Shown here piece by piece: positions 17,709 through 25,299 of a stretch of 64,000 bases of DNA; position 1 is the stretch's first letter; each line of letters opens with the position of its first letter. The position numbers and the translations under genes are program-made. The notes under the pieces are model-generated. The model was not told the origin of the DNA, ran no database searches, and saw only the letters and a list, made by a program, of their open reading frames with translations. Source of the DNA: Sphingomonadales bacterium (GTDB lineage: Bacteria > Pseudomonadota > Alphaproteobacteria > SMXS01); NCBI GenBank assembly GCA_022844405.1, contig JALHLV010000008.1:62001-126000 (forward strand), in the 5' to 3' direction.

Positions 17709-18128
17709 CTGCCCGAGTTTGCGGAGGCTGCCGCGCCTGGAGCCAAGGTTACCATCCGCGGGTCGTATGGGAGCGTGGAAGCGACGGTGCTGTCTGGTCG
17801 GCTTTCCCCAACCCAAATGGCAGAGCTTCAGGCAGCGAATGGGACGGAATTTTCCCAGATTTACATTACCGGCGCTGGCAAGAATGGTAGAGGCGGAGCC
17901 TACTATTTGATACAAGGAACGGATAGGACCGTGCCTGTTCCAATCGCCCCGAACGTTCGCTGGATCAACCATACGCATCCTGAGATGTTGGACGGGAATT
18001 TGGTTGCGTTGCGCGCCAGTGGGCCGGATCGGAACGTACTGGACATGCTGAGGAGAGCCGGTTCTCCGCAACGCCAATCCCAAATTGTCCCACAAGTCGG
18101 TAATCCGTTCTATTTCAGGGGAAATTAA
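17709..18128 (+). pseudogene. C-terminal toxin-module remnant, JAMM/JAB-like
   Basis: The frame is open from the REP edge to a TAA at 18126-18128 and codes about 139 residues. No good start exists; the first possible is GTG 17775. It reads like the tail of a large polymorphic toxin. Its second half has NHTHP, then about a dozen residues later RASGPD, giving a HxHP...SxxD arrangement as in JAMM/JAB metal sites. It ends in an IVPQVGNPFYF strand common to such toxin tails. An in-frame stop in the REP cuts it from any delivery domain, so it is probably silent. The 1-nt spacing to the next small gene fits a toxin-immunity pair. Confidence 0.6.
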
Positions 18129-18129
18129 C

Positions 18130-18372
18130 ATGAGTGCAAATATAGAATCTTACTCATATCTCTGGGACGGCTCTCAGCCCGGATGGGTGCTGTTGAAGGC
18201 CCCCGCATTGGAAGTCGGCTATTGCATCTTCAATGTTTCTAGCAGCACGATGCTTCACATCGATGATGAGCAACTCAATACAGCACTTTGCAATTCGATG
18301 ATCGAGGCAGGGTGCCCAATGATGGATGATTTACCTGTAAGCACTGCGAACGTTAGCGTCATACCTCAATAG
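18130..18372 (+). CDS. Small presumed immunity protein
   Basis: 80 residues, acidic. It opens YSYLWDGSQPGWVLLK, a beginning I associate with small proteins encoded straight after polymorphic-toxin tails. The ATG follows the stop of the toxin remnant after one base, so the two were read from one message. It should bind and block the JAMM-like toxin if that pairing is right. No membrane segment is seen, so it acts in the cytoplasm. I know no family name for it. Confidence 0.6.
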   Translation: MSANIESYSYLWDGSQPGWVLLKAPALEVGYCIFNVSSSTMLHIDDEQLNTALCNSMIEAGCPMMDDLPVSTANVSVIPQ

Positions 18373-18628
18373 GCCCTCACAGGGCCGGAGGTTGGGACTG
18401 TAGCTAGGTTTATGCTTTTTCGTCGATTACAAGCTTCATTGGGCGCGAGAGGCTGAACTTAGCACTGTCGCAGTTGCGAATACGCCATTTGGATTGGCTT
18501 CGGGATGGCAATAGCTAGCTAAATCACGAAGTAGTTAACAGAAGGCTTCAAGTGTCGAATTTTGATGGAACATTCGAGTTCGATCCAGTCTGAGACGAGT
18601 GAGGGCAATTCGGTGGTAAAAACGTTCA
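18373..18628. other. Lower-GC spacer with decayed coding traces
   Basis: 256 nt without a good gene. A 36-codon open stretch at 18404-18511 (LGLCFFVDYKLHWAREAEL...) has codon use like the neighbours but no start. It may be debris of a further toxin or immunity gene. Confidence 0.35.
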
Positions 18629-18925
18629 ATGACTTCTGAAGTATTTAAACTCGAAATGCCTGGGCTGATTTTCCTGTTTGTCGCGGCGGAAAATTCTGAG
18701 CGGCTAACTTTCCTCGGGAATGCCCTGCAAGGCCTAGGAGCCGCATATGGTGGGCCCCAAGCCTTCGCTTTGATCAAGGGCACTACAACACTTGGTGCAA
18801 TCCGGGATGCTCTGGGAGAGCTAAACGAGGGCGAATGCATCTACCTGATCTCTGCCGAGAAAGGAAACCTCGAGAATCATCTGTTTGTACGCGGTCAGAC
18901 AGATGGAGGCGTCTCGACCGGTTGA
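18629..18925 (+). CDS. Small hypothetical protein in toxin/immunity island
   Basis: 98 residues with alternating strand- and helix-like stretches (GLIFLFVAAENSERLTFLGNAL; GECIYLISAEKGNL). There is no signal peptide or membrane helix. I do not recognise the family. The ATG is preceded by a stop 12 nt upstream and only a weak ribosome binding site. It ends 23 nt before the RAYT element. By position and size it could be another immunity protein, but that is inference. Confidence 0.4.
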   Translation: MTSEVFKLEMPGLIFLFVAAENSERLTFLGNALQGLGAAYGGPQAFALIKGTTTLGAIRDALGELNEGECIYLISAEKGNLENHLFVRGQTDGGVSTG

Positions 18926-18947
18926 CGCTTGGGTTTACGATGATGGA

Positions 18948-19677
18948 TTACGGTGACAGTGCATTTAATTGACATCTCCGGTTGGCCCGGCGATACTGCC
19001 TGCATGGCCCGTCTTGCCCGTGTCGTCATTCCCGGTCTGCCGCACCACGTCACCCAGCGTGGCAACGGGCGGGCGCCGACGTTTTTTGGCGACGACGACT
19101 ACGCGCTCTACCGCGCCCTGCTGGCGGAATCATGCCGCGCGGCGGGCGTCGAGGTCTGGAGCTGGGTGCTGATGCCCAATCATGTCCACCTGATCCTGGT
19201 GCCGTCCGACGCGGACGGGTTGCGGCGGGCGCTGGCGCCGGTGCATCGGCGCTATGCCGGGGCGGTGCACGCGCGCGAGCGGCGCACCGGCCACTTCTGG
19301 CAGGGGCGGTTCGGCGCCGCCGCCATGGACGAGGCGCATCTCGGCGCGGCGGTGCGCTACATCGCGCTTAATCCGGTGCGGGCGCGGCTGGTGGCGCGGC
19401 CCGAGGACTGGCCGTGGACCAGCGTGCACGCGCATCTGTCGGGCCGCGACGACGGGATCACCACGCTGGCGCCGGTGCTGGAGCGGTTCTCGCCGTTCGC
19501 CGGCTTCATCGCCGACGCGGGCGATCCGGCGCTGACCGAGGGCCTGCGCCGGGCCGAGACCATCGGCCGGCCGCTCGGCGACGCGGCGTTCCTCGCCGGC
19601 CTCGAAGCCGCGACCAACCGCACCCTCAAGCCCGGCAGGCGCGGGCCGAAGCCGGGTTAAGTGCACTGTCACCGAAA
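18948..19677 (+). mobile_element. RAYT element: REP-bounded tyrosine transposase unit
   Basis: The left end (18948-18973) begins TTACGGTGACAGTGCA. The right end (19657-19677) is the inverted copy TGCACTGTCACCG with its flanks. The only gene inside is an IS200-like REP-associated tyrosine transposase. Matching REP copies at 16879-16912 and 17640-17708 lie within 2.1 kb. The right-end copy carries the stop of the transposase on one strand and the stop of the ATP-grasp gene on the other. Confidence 0.85.
19004..19660 (+). CDS. REP-associated tyrosine transposase (RAYT, Y1_Tnp family)
   Basis: 218 residues. The N-terminal PHHVTQRGNGRAP, the HUH pair in MPNHVHLILVP, and the tyrosine in RYIALNPVRARLV are the hallmarks of the Y1 single-strand transposase family, RAYT branch. 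These proteins nick and move REP hairpins and are usually single-copy. The start is ATG 19004; the frame is open back into the left REP, where a GTG could be read, but the family starts near MARLARVVIPGLPHH. The TAA stop is the TTAA of the right-end REP. Confidence 0.93.
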   Translation: MARLARVVIPGLPHHVTQRGNGRAPTFFGDDDYALYRALLAESCRAAGVEVWSWVLMPNHVHLILVPSDADGLRRALAPVHRRYAGAVHARERRTGHFWQGRFGAAAMDEAHLGAAVRYIALNPVRARLVARPEDWPWTSVHAHLSGRDDGITTLAPVLERFSPFAGFIADAGDPALTEGLRRAETIGRPLGDAAFLAGLEAATNRTLKPGRRGPKPG

Positions 19678-21444
19678 TAGTTCATCGACGCCCGTCACCT
19701 CCGAATAGCGGGATGAATGCTGCTCGAACACGCGCCGCCATGCGGCGTCAGGCTTGTAGCCGCAGCAGATGATGGTGTCGCAGCGATCCACCGGGAGGCC
19801 GTGCACCATGATCGGCTTCGGATCGCAGACGATGACGATGCGCGCGGCGTGCGGGTTGCGCAGGACCTGCAGGGTCTGCTCATGGGGCAGCGCGTCCGGC
19901 CGGTCCGCGGGGGCGGCCAGCGGCGTGTCGCCGACGCCGCAGCGCCCGCCGATCACCCAGCCGGTATCGGGCTGGATCGGCGCCACAGCGTGCAGTTCGG
20001 CGTGGAGGGCCTGGTCGCAGAGGATCAGCGTGACGGGTATGCGGCCCGGCTCGTCGCCCAGGATCAGGCGTCCGACCGCCTCCGGAGCCATGCCCGCCAT
20101 CACCGGGATACGCAGACCGGGCGCGGCGTTGATCTCGATGACCGCGCCCTGCTCGACATAGGACCGGCCGATATCGTCGGTCATGTAGTCGATGCCGCAG
20201 ATCGAGAAGCCGAACGCATCGGCGAGAGATTCGGCCATCCGAAGAATGTCCGGATGGGTTTGGCCGGTCACATTGAAATAGACGGCGCCGGTCAACAGCA
20301 GCGGCACCTTGCGGAGGCTGATCCTGTGCCCGGCCGGAACGACGTCGGCGAGAGTGACCTCCTGGCGCCGCAGCTCGGCATGAAAATCGTCATCGAGCGG
20401 GGTTTCGCCGACGAACCCGCCCGGCCGCTGTGCCGCGGCGATCGACCCGTTGCGTTCCGCGACGAGATCGGCAAGGGTCCGCACCCCGTCGCCGATCACA
20501 TGCGGCGAATCACGGCGGATAACACAAGCGACCTTGCCGCGGACCACGAGGAGGCGGTGAACGTCGCCGGGTATGTACCGTTCGATCATGACCGGGGCGG
20601 CGGTGTGCTCGCGTGCGAGGTGGAACGCCTTGCGAAGGCCAGGCATATCGCTGATTCTCAGCGTCACGCCGACACTACGATCCCGATCGGTGGGCTTGAC
20701 GACGCAGGGCCAGGAAATGCGGCGTGCAGCCTCTTCGAGATCCTGTTCTTCATTGACCAGCACATGCGGAACGACCGGAACGCCCAAAGCCTCGAACAGG
20801 GCCTTGGCCAACTGCTTCTTGCCGGCCCACCGGCCGCCGAGCAGCGAATCCCGGATCGACATGGACTCGAAGAAGGTTCGGCCGTTCTTGCCCCAGCCAT
20901 ATTGCCAAAACCTCTGGAGAGACAGCAGCGGCAGATAGGGGATGCCCCTGCCGTGCGCTCCCTGCATCAGGATCTTGGCCTGATAATCGGGATGATGCTG
21001 GCGGCACAACTGCCACAAGGCGCCGAAATAGTGTTTCAGCCGATCATCGGAAAACGAATCGAGTCCGTTGAACAGGGTGACGACGGCCGAAATGGCCGTC
21101 GCGGTGACCCGTTCATGGTGGCAGCCGATGTAGACGAACACCTGCCCGCCATCCTCGAACGCCGATGCCGTCCGGACGAAGCCGCGAAGCTCGTTCAGTG
21201 CCGCGAGAGCCAGGGCGGCGAGGAAGTCGGCAAGCCCCACCGGCGTTTCGAGGGAGAGCGGCCGTCCGCCCCCGGCGCGTCCTTCATGCTGGAACCAGGC
21301 GCCGAACGCGCCGAGGATCACGTCGGTTCGTGACCGGGCAACGCGCAGGTCGTCGTCCTCGATCAGCAGGCTGGCGAGCACGCCCGCTTCGGTTGCGTAG
21401 GGATTGGGTCCCCGAAAGGATTTCAGCAGCTGGAACTTGATCAT
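19669..21444 (-). CDS. Cyanophycin-synthetase-like ATP-grasp protein with degenerate Mur-ligase half
   Basis: 591 residues. The N-terminus MIKFQLLKSFRGPNPYATEAG matches the start of cyanophycin synthetase. An ATP-grasp domain follows at about residues 180-450: SIRDSLLGGRWAGKKQLAK, then VVKPTDRDRSVGVTL, then VIEINAAPGLRIP. In CphA the next domain is a Mur ligase with a GTNGKTT loop. Here the aligned place reads RIPVTLILCDQALHAEL, with no P-loop. Weak echoes of the Mur half remain (GWVIGGRCGVGDT; GLPVDRCDTIICC) before an early end. The stop lies in a REP copy. It probably performs one ATP-dependent peptide-bond reaction, not cyanophycin polymerisation. A methyltransferase gene lies 7 nt upstream in the same operon. 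Confidence 0.8.
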   Translation of the reverse strand: MIKFQLLKSFRGPNPYATEAGVLASLLIEDDDLRVARSRTDVILGAFGAWFQHEGRAGGGRPLSLETPVGLADFLAALALAALNELRGFVRTASAFEDGGQVFVYIGCHHERVTATAISAVVTLFNGLDSFSDDRLKHYFGALWQLCRQHHPDYQAKILMQGAHGRGIPYLPLLSLQRFWQYGWGKNGRTFFESMSIRDSLLGGRWAGKKQLAKALFEALGVPVVPHVLVNEEQDLEEAARRISWPCVVKPTDRDRSVGVTLRISDMPGLRKAFHLAREHTAAPVMIERYIPGDVHRLLVVRGKVACVIRRDSPHVIGDGVRTLADLVAERNGSIAAAQRPGGFVGETPLDDDFHAELRRQEVTLADVVPAGHRISLRKVPLLLTGAVYFNVTGQTHPDILRMAESLADAFGFSICGIDYMTDDIGRSYVEQGAVIEINAAPGLRIPVMAGMAPEAVGRLILGDEPGRIPVTLILCDQALHAELHAVAPIQPDTGWVIGGRCGVGDTPLAAPADRPDALPHEQTLQVLRNPHAARIVIVCDPKPIMVHGLPVDRCDTIICCGYKPDAAWRRVFEQHSSRYSEVTGVDELFR

Positions 21445-21451
21445 CCGGCAC

Positions 21452-22219
21452 TCAGGCGGGCTTGCGCGCGTGGCAGTAGGAGAGCTGCCAGCCGACCACG
21501 CACCGGTCCCGGGTCTGGCGGATGGTGAAATAGTCGTCCAGCGCATGGTCTATCACGTCGAGGCTGGCCACCAGCCCGAACAGCCCCTTGAAGAACACCG
21601 GAATGTCGCGCCGGCTGGGGAAGATCCATGGCACGTCGCGGACCTCTTCGACGACGCCGGTGAAGCCCAGTATCGCGCAAATTCGCGCCATGCTTCCGGG
21701 CTCGGGAAAGTTTCCCGCATGCCCGGCCGGGCAATGGTCCCTCACGAAGACGTTGAGCCAGCGGGCGAGATTGCTGCCCGCGGCGACATCGCAGACGGCC
21801 AGTTCGGCACCGGGCTTGAGGACGCGATAGGCTTCGCCGAGCGTCGCACCGTGCGAACCGCTGTGATGGAGGCCGATCAGGCCAAGCGCGACGTCGATCG
21901 AGTGATCGGGGATGCTGTAGAAATGCTCGACCGGATTGTCGATGATCCGGTAAGCCGGATTGAGCCGCGCCCGCAATGCCGGGCTGGGTTCCACGCAGAC
22001 GTTGGTGACCTTGCCGTTCAGCCGCCGGTGCACCTCGTCGGACAGGTAGCCGCCGGCCGCCTGGATATCGAGCACCGTCATCCCTGGCCCCAGCGTCACA
22101 TAGCCGAGCAGGGTGTCACGCTCGTTGTCGCGCACGCTGGCATAGTCGCGCATCGCCTGCGGCGACGACACGGTGGGAAAACTGTGGGTCCTAGCGGAAT
22201 CCGTCACCGTCGCGCCCAT
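21452..22219 (-). CDS. Class I SAM-dependent methyltransferase
   Basis: 255 residues. The SAM-binding region is TVLDIQAAGGYLSDEV (motif I, with AAGG in place of the usual GxGxG). It is followed by an acidic residue in NVCVEPSP and motif IV in SIDVALGLIGLHHSG. The class adds methyl groups to small molecules. It is the first gene of a two-gene unit with the cyanophycin-synthetase-like protein (7-nt gap), so a methylated peptide-like product is a reasonable idea. The acceptor is unknown. Confidence 0.8.
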   Translation of the reverse strand: MGATVTDSARTHSFPTVSSPQAMRDYASVRDNERDTLLGYVTLGPGMTVLDIQAAGGYLSDEVHRRLNGKVTNVCVEPSPALRARLNPAYRIIDNPVEHFYSIPDHSIDVALGLIGLHHSGSHGATLGEAYRVLKPGAELAVCDVAAGSNLARWLNVFVRDHCPAGHAGNFPEPGSMARICAILGFTGVVEEVRDVPWIFPSRRDIPVFFKGLFGLVASLDVIDHALDDYFTIRQTRDRCVVGWQLSYCHARKPA

Positions 22220-22337
22220 CCGTCAACAAAAGGATACAATACCGACTTCTCGCCTGCCTGCTTCCGGACTGGCTAGCGCCTGGCGATCGGGCGCGCGGCC
22301 GTCAAACAGGTATTGTGTCCCCGCATTTCGCATTTGA

Positions 22338-22958
22338 CTATGGCTTCCTGGCGGCGTCTTCCTTCTGGATGAAGGCCACCAGCGTGCGTGCGTCGGGTAC
22401 GCCGGTCTCGGGGATCCCGGCCGACTTCTGGAAGGCGAGCAGCGCTTCCTTGCTCGATGCGCCGTAGAGCCCGTCGGGCGTGCCCTGGAACAGGCCTTGC
22501 GCCTTCATCTTCTCCTGCATCCACTTCAGGGTGGACTGGCGCAGCGCCGCGCGGGCGTCGCCCACCGTCACCTCGACCAGCTGGGACTGCTCGGTCACCT
22601 TGTAGGGAGCGAAGAAGTTCATCAGCTGGGCGACCGCCGTCTCGAAGCGCAGCGCCGGCTGCGTCATGCAGTAGTTGCGCACCATCTGGCCGACGACCGC
22701 CGCCTCGGTCACCGGCGACACGTCGAAGGTCTGGGCCTGCAGCCGGTTGATGCCGGTGAGGTAGCCCTCCATCCACGACATGTAGGGCATGACGTCCTGG
22801 GCGCTCTTGTCCACCGCGGCCATGAAATCCGAGCATGGCCGGGCGCCGATGCCGCGGACGATGTAGTTGCCCTTGGGATCGGAGGCATGGGCGCCCTGGG
22901 CCGCCATGGCGGCGACCAGCAGGGCCGCGGCGGCCGTCGTGCGGATGAAACTGTTCAT
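22338..22958 (-). CDS. Secreted protein with C-terminal peptidoglycan-binding-like domain
   Basis: 206 residues. Residues 1-25 form a signal peptide (TAAAALLVAAMAAQGAHA). The middle part has two cysteines (ARPCSDF and RNYCMT). The last ~50 residues (QGLFQGTPDGLYGASSKEALLAFQKSAGIPETG) form a PG_binding_1-like helical repeat, which places it in the periplasm at the cell wall. The start was chosen at ATG 22956-22958, directly before the signal peptide. It stands alone between the methyltransferase and the polyamine genes. Enzymatic activity is not evident. Confidence 0.75.
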   Translation of the reverse strand: MNSFIRTTAAAALLVAAMAAQGAHASDPKGNYIVRGIGARPCSDFMAAVDKSAQDVMPYMSWMEGYLTGINRLQAQTFDVSPVTEAAVVGQMVRNYCMTQPALRFETAVAQLMNFFAPYKVTEQSQLVEVTVGDARAALRQSTLKWMQEKMKAQGLFQGTPDGLYGASSKEALLAFQKSAGIPETGVPDARTLVAFIQKEDAARKP

Positions 22959-23329
22959 GTCGACTCTACTCACGGTTGGCTGGCGTCGCGGGAGTGCGGC
23001 GGCGGAGTGTAGCGGCAGGGCGCGCGGGAGACAAGGCAGCCAGCCGGAGGCCCCGTCGCCCCGATGCCGGAAACCGGCCATTTTCCGCCCGCCGGAAAAC
23101 CCCTGGCAACACCTTGGCGGGCCAAGCGAAAATGCGAAAAATTTTTTGCTTGATTCCAGGGGTCGAAACTCATATTTGACTGTCTGCCCAATAGTCGCAC
23201 GTGCCCATAGGCGCCGGCACAACGTCCCTCGGGATGAGGCGTCATATAGCAACGACGGTGAGGGCTTTTTTGGTCTCAGTCGGCTGTCCAAAAGCCGGCG
23301 ACACTGAAGAGGCACACCATCTTTGCCCC

Positions 23330-23413
23330 ATGTGCGGATCGGTCCTCCTGTTCCAACCTAAGGCACCCACCGGAGCTTCGCCGCGGTTGGCGTCGCTCCA
23401 TTTCGGTCTGTAG
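23330..23413 (+). CDS. Candidate leader peptide upstream of ornithine decarboxylase
   Basis: 27 residues from ATG 23330 to TAG 23411-23413 (starts MCGSVLLFQPKAPTG). A longer version from TTG 23270 has a better ribosome binding site (GTGAGGG about 5 nt upstream) and would give 47 residues. The ORF covers the hairpin at 23372-23399, so a ribosome paused inside it would change the downstream fold. That ornithine or polyamine controls it is inference by analogy with leader-controlled ornithine decarboxylases in other bacteria. Confidence 0.45.
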   Translation: MCGSVLLFQPKAPTGASPRLASLHFGL

Positions 23414-23444
23414 GAATCTTCGCGGGTTCGGCGCCTCCATCGCG

Positions 23445-23486
23445 TCCCCTGTGCGGAAACCTGCCGGCAGCAATGAAGGTAGGGGA
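23445..23486 (+). promoter_or_regulatory. Hairpin covering the ornithine decarboxylase ribosome binding site
   Basis: TCCCCT at 23445-23450 is complementary to AGGGGA at 23481-23486, which lies 8 nt before the ATG at 23495 and is the only Shine-Dalgarno candidate. Between them CTGCCGGCAG (23461-23470) is self-complementary. Pairing would hide the ribosome binding site. Confidence 0.55.
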
Positions 23487-23494
23487 TCGGTCTT

Positions 23495-24628
23495 ATGGCG
23501 ACCCAACGCGTCCTTGACTATCTTGCCACCACGCGGCCGGAAGGCCCGTGCCTCGTCGTCGATCTCGACGTCGTTCGTGAAAACTATCTGGCGTTCGCCC
23601 GGGCGCTGCCGGAAACCCGCATCTTCTACGCGGTGAAGGCCAATCCGGCGCCGGAAGTGCTGAACCTGCTGGCCGGGCTGGGCTCGAGCTTCGACACCGC
23701 CTCGGTGACGGAGATCGAGATGGCGCTGGCCGCCGGCGCGACGCCGGACCGCATCTCGTTCGGCAACACCATCAAGAAGGAACGCGACATCGCGCGCGCC
23801 TTCGCGCTCGGCATCGACCTCTATGCGGTCGACTGCGTCGAGGAGGTGGAGAAGATCGCGCGCCAGGCGCCAGGCGCCCGCGTGTTCTGCCGCGTGCTGG
23901 CCGACGGTGCCGGCGCCGAATGGCCGCTGAGCCGCAAGTTCGGCTGCGTCCCGGCCATGGCCGTCGGCGTGCTGGAAACGGCCAGGGACCTTGGTCTGTC
24001 GCCCTACGGCATCTCGTTCCACGTCGGCTCGCAGCAGGGCAACGTGGGCGCGTGGGACAGTGCGCTGGCCGACGCCTCCATGGTGTTCCGCGCCCTGGCG
24101 GAACGCGGCATCCAGCTGTCCATGGTCAACATGGGCGGCGGTTTCCCGACCCGGTACCTGAAGGACGTGCCGAAAGTGGACGCCTATGCGCAGGCGATCT
24201 TCGGCGCGCTGCGACGACATTTCGGCAACCGTCTGCCCGAGACCATCATCGAACCGGGCCGGGGCATGGTTGGCGATGCCGGCGTGATCAAGGCCGAGGT
24301 CGTGCTGATCTCGCGCAAGTCCGACGAGGACAATGTGCGGTGGGTCTATCTCGACATCGGCAAATTCGGCGGCCTGGCGGAAACCATGGACGAGTCGATC
24401 CGTTATCCCATCCGCACCCCGCGCGATGGCGATGCGGTCGCACCCTGTGTCCTGGCCGGCCCGACATGCGATTCGGCGGACGTGCTGTATGAACGGACCC
24501 CCTACCCGCTCCCCATTTCCCTGGAGATCGGCGACGAGGTTCTGATCGAGGCGACGGGCGCGTACACCACCACCTATGCGTCGGTTGCCTTCAACGGATT
24601 TTCGCCCCTCCAGGCGATCGTCATCTAA
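23495..24628 (+). CDS. Ornithine decarboxylase, PLP fold type III
   Basis: 377 residues, the length of eukaryotic-type/alphaproteobacterial ornithine (or ornithine/lysine) decarboxylases. PLP binds Lys48 in FYAVKANP. The phosphate is held by the glycine loop MGGGFPTRY and EPGRGMVGDAG. Cys325 in GPTCDSADVL is the catalytic cysteine at the dimer interface. It makes putrescine, the entry to the homospermidine made by the synthase two genes downstream. Expression is probably controlled through the leader at 23270-23494. The N-acetyltransferase follows after 9 nt. Confidence 0.93.
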   Translation: MATQRVLDYLATTRPEGPCLVVDLDVVRENYLAFARALPETRIFYAVKANPAPEVLNLLAGLGSSFDTASVTEIEMALAAGATPDRISFGNTIKKERDIARAFALGIDLYAVDCVEEVEKIARQAPGARVFCRVLADGAGAEWPLSRKFGCVPAMAVGVLETARDLGLSPYGISFHVGSQQGNVGAWDSALADASMVFRALAERGIQLSMVNMGGGFPTRYLKDVPKVDAYAQAIFGALRRHFGNRLPETIIEPGRGMVGDAGVIKAEVVLISRKSDEDNVRWVYLDIGKFGGLAETMDESIRYPIRTPRDGDAVAPCVLAGPTCDSADVLYERTPYPLPISLEIGDEVLIEATGAYTTTYASVAFNGFSPLQAIVI

Positions 24629-24637
24629 GGCACGGAC

Positions 24638-25186
24638 ATGATCGTGATCCGCAACGAAACGGCGCCGGACATTCCGGCGCGGGAAATCCTGCTGGACCGG
24701 GCCCTGCCCGGCCGGCACCTGAAAACCTGCGAGAAGCTGCGGCGGGGCAGGTCTCCCGCCGACGGCCTCGCCTTCAGCGCCTGGCAGGGCGCAAGGCTCG
24801 CCGGCACGGTCCGGCTGTGGCATGTCGAGGCCGGTTCGGCCGGCGACGCGCTGCTGCTCGGCCCGATCGGCGTGCTGCCCGAATGCCAGGGCCTGGGCAT
24901 CGGCACGCTGCTGATGGACCATGCGCTGGCGCAAGCCTCGGCCATGGGCCACCGAGCGGTGATCCTGGTGGGCGACGCGCCCTATTACGAGCGGTTCGGC
25001 TTCTCGCCGGCGCCGACCGCCAGCCTCACCCTGCCCGGCCCGTTCGAACGCGACCGTTTCCTGGGCCTGGAGCTGGTGGCCGGCACGCTTGCCGGCGCCA
25101 TCGGCATGGTGAAGGCCGGCAAGCGCCTTGACGCGGGAGACGACCGACGCCGCGCCGCGCTGATCGAATTCAGGCAGGCGGCCTGA
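24638..25186 (+). CDS. GNAT N-acetyltransferase
   Basis: 182 residues. The acetyl-CoA-binding motif A is seen at IGVLPECQGLGIGTLLMDHAL (Q-x-x-G-x-G type). The C-terminal YYERFGFSPAP element is shared with YhbS-like acetyltransferases. It starts 9 nt after the ornithine decarboxylase stop, so it is in the same operon. That position makes putrescine or another polyamine a candidate substrate, though many YhbS-like proteins act on other amines or on proteins. No membrane or signal sequence is seen. Confidence 0.87.
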   Translation: MIVIRNETAPDIPAREILLDRALPGRHLKTCEKLRRGRSPADGLAFSAWQGARLAGTVRLWHVEAGSAGDALLLGPIGVLPECQGLGIGTLLMDHALAQASAMGHRAVILVGDAPYYERFGFSPAPTASLTLPGPFERDRFLGLELVAGTLAGAIGMVKAGKRLDAGDDRRRAALIEFRQAA

Positions 25187-25299
25187 GGCCGCGCCACATT
25201 CCGGTCCCGGCCGGGACGTGACATGTCAATGACACGGAACGGCTCTACTATCCGCCGGGACAGGGGAGCCGTTCCCATGAGAAAACCAGGAGGCGCCCC

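Larger units (their letters stand above)
22959..23494. promoter_or_regulatory. Long leader of the ornithine decarboxylase gene
   Basis: 536 nt with no ordinary gene on either strand. The left part up to about 23110 would include the promoter of the secreted protein. The stretch 23120-23190 is AT-rich and the likely promoter zone for the decarboxylase. From about 23270 on there is a small ORF, a stable hairpin at 23372-23399 (GGAGC/GCTCC with inner CGCC/GGCG), and a second hairpin over the ribosome binding site. The speF RNA motif is known from alphaproteobacterial ornithine decarboxylase leaders, so this may be a member. I cannot run the covariance model. Confidence 0.6.

Noticed and set aside
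16879-19677. Repeated 21-34 nt units considered as a CRISPR array
   Set aside because: Copies are few, in both orientations, with spacers from tens to over a thousand bases that contain genes. A RAYT gene with matching ends explains them.
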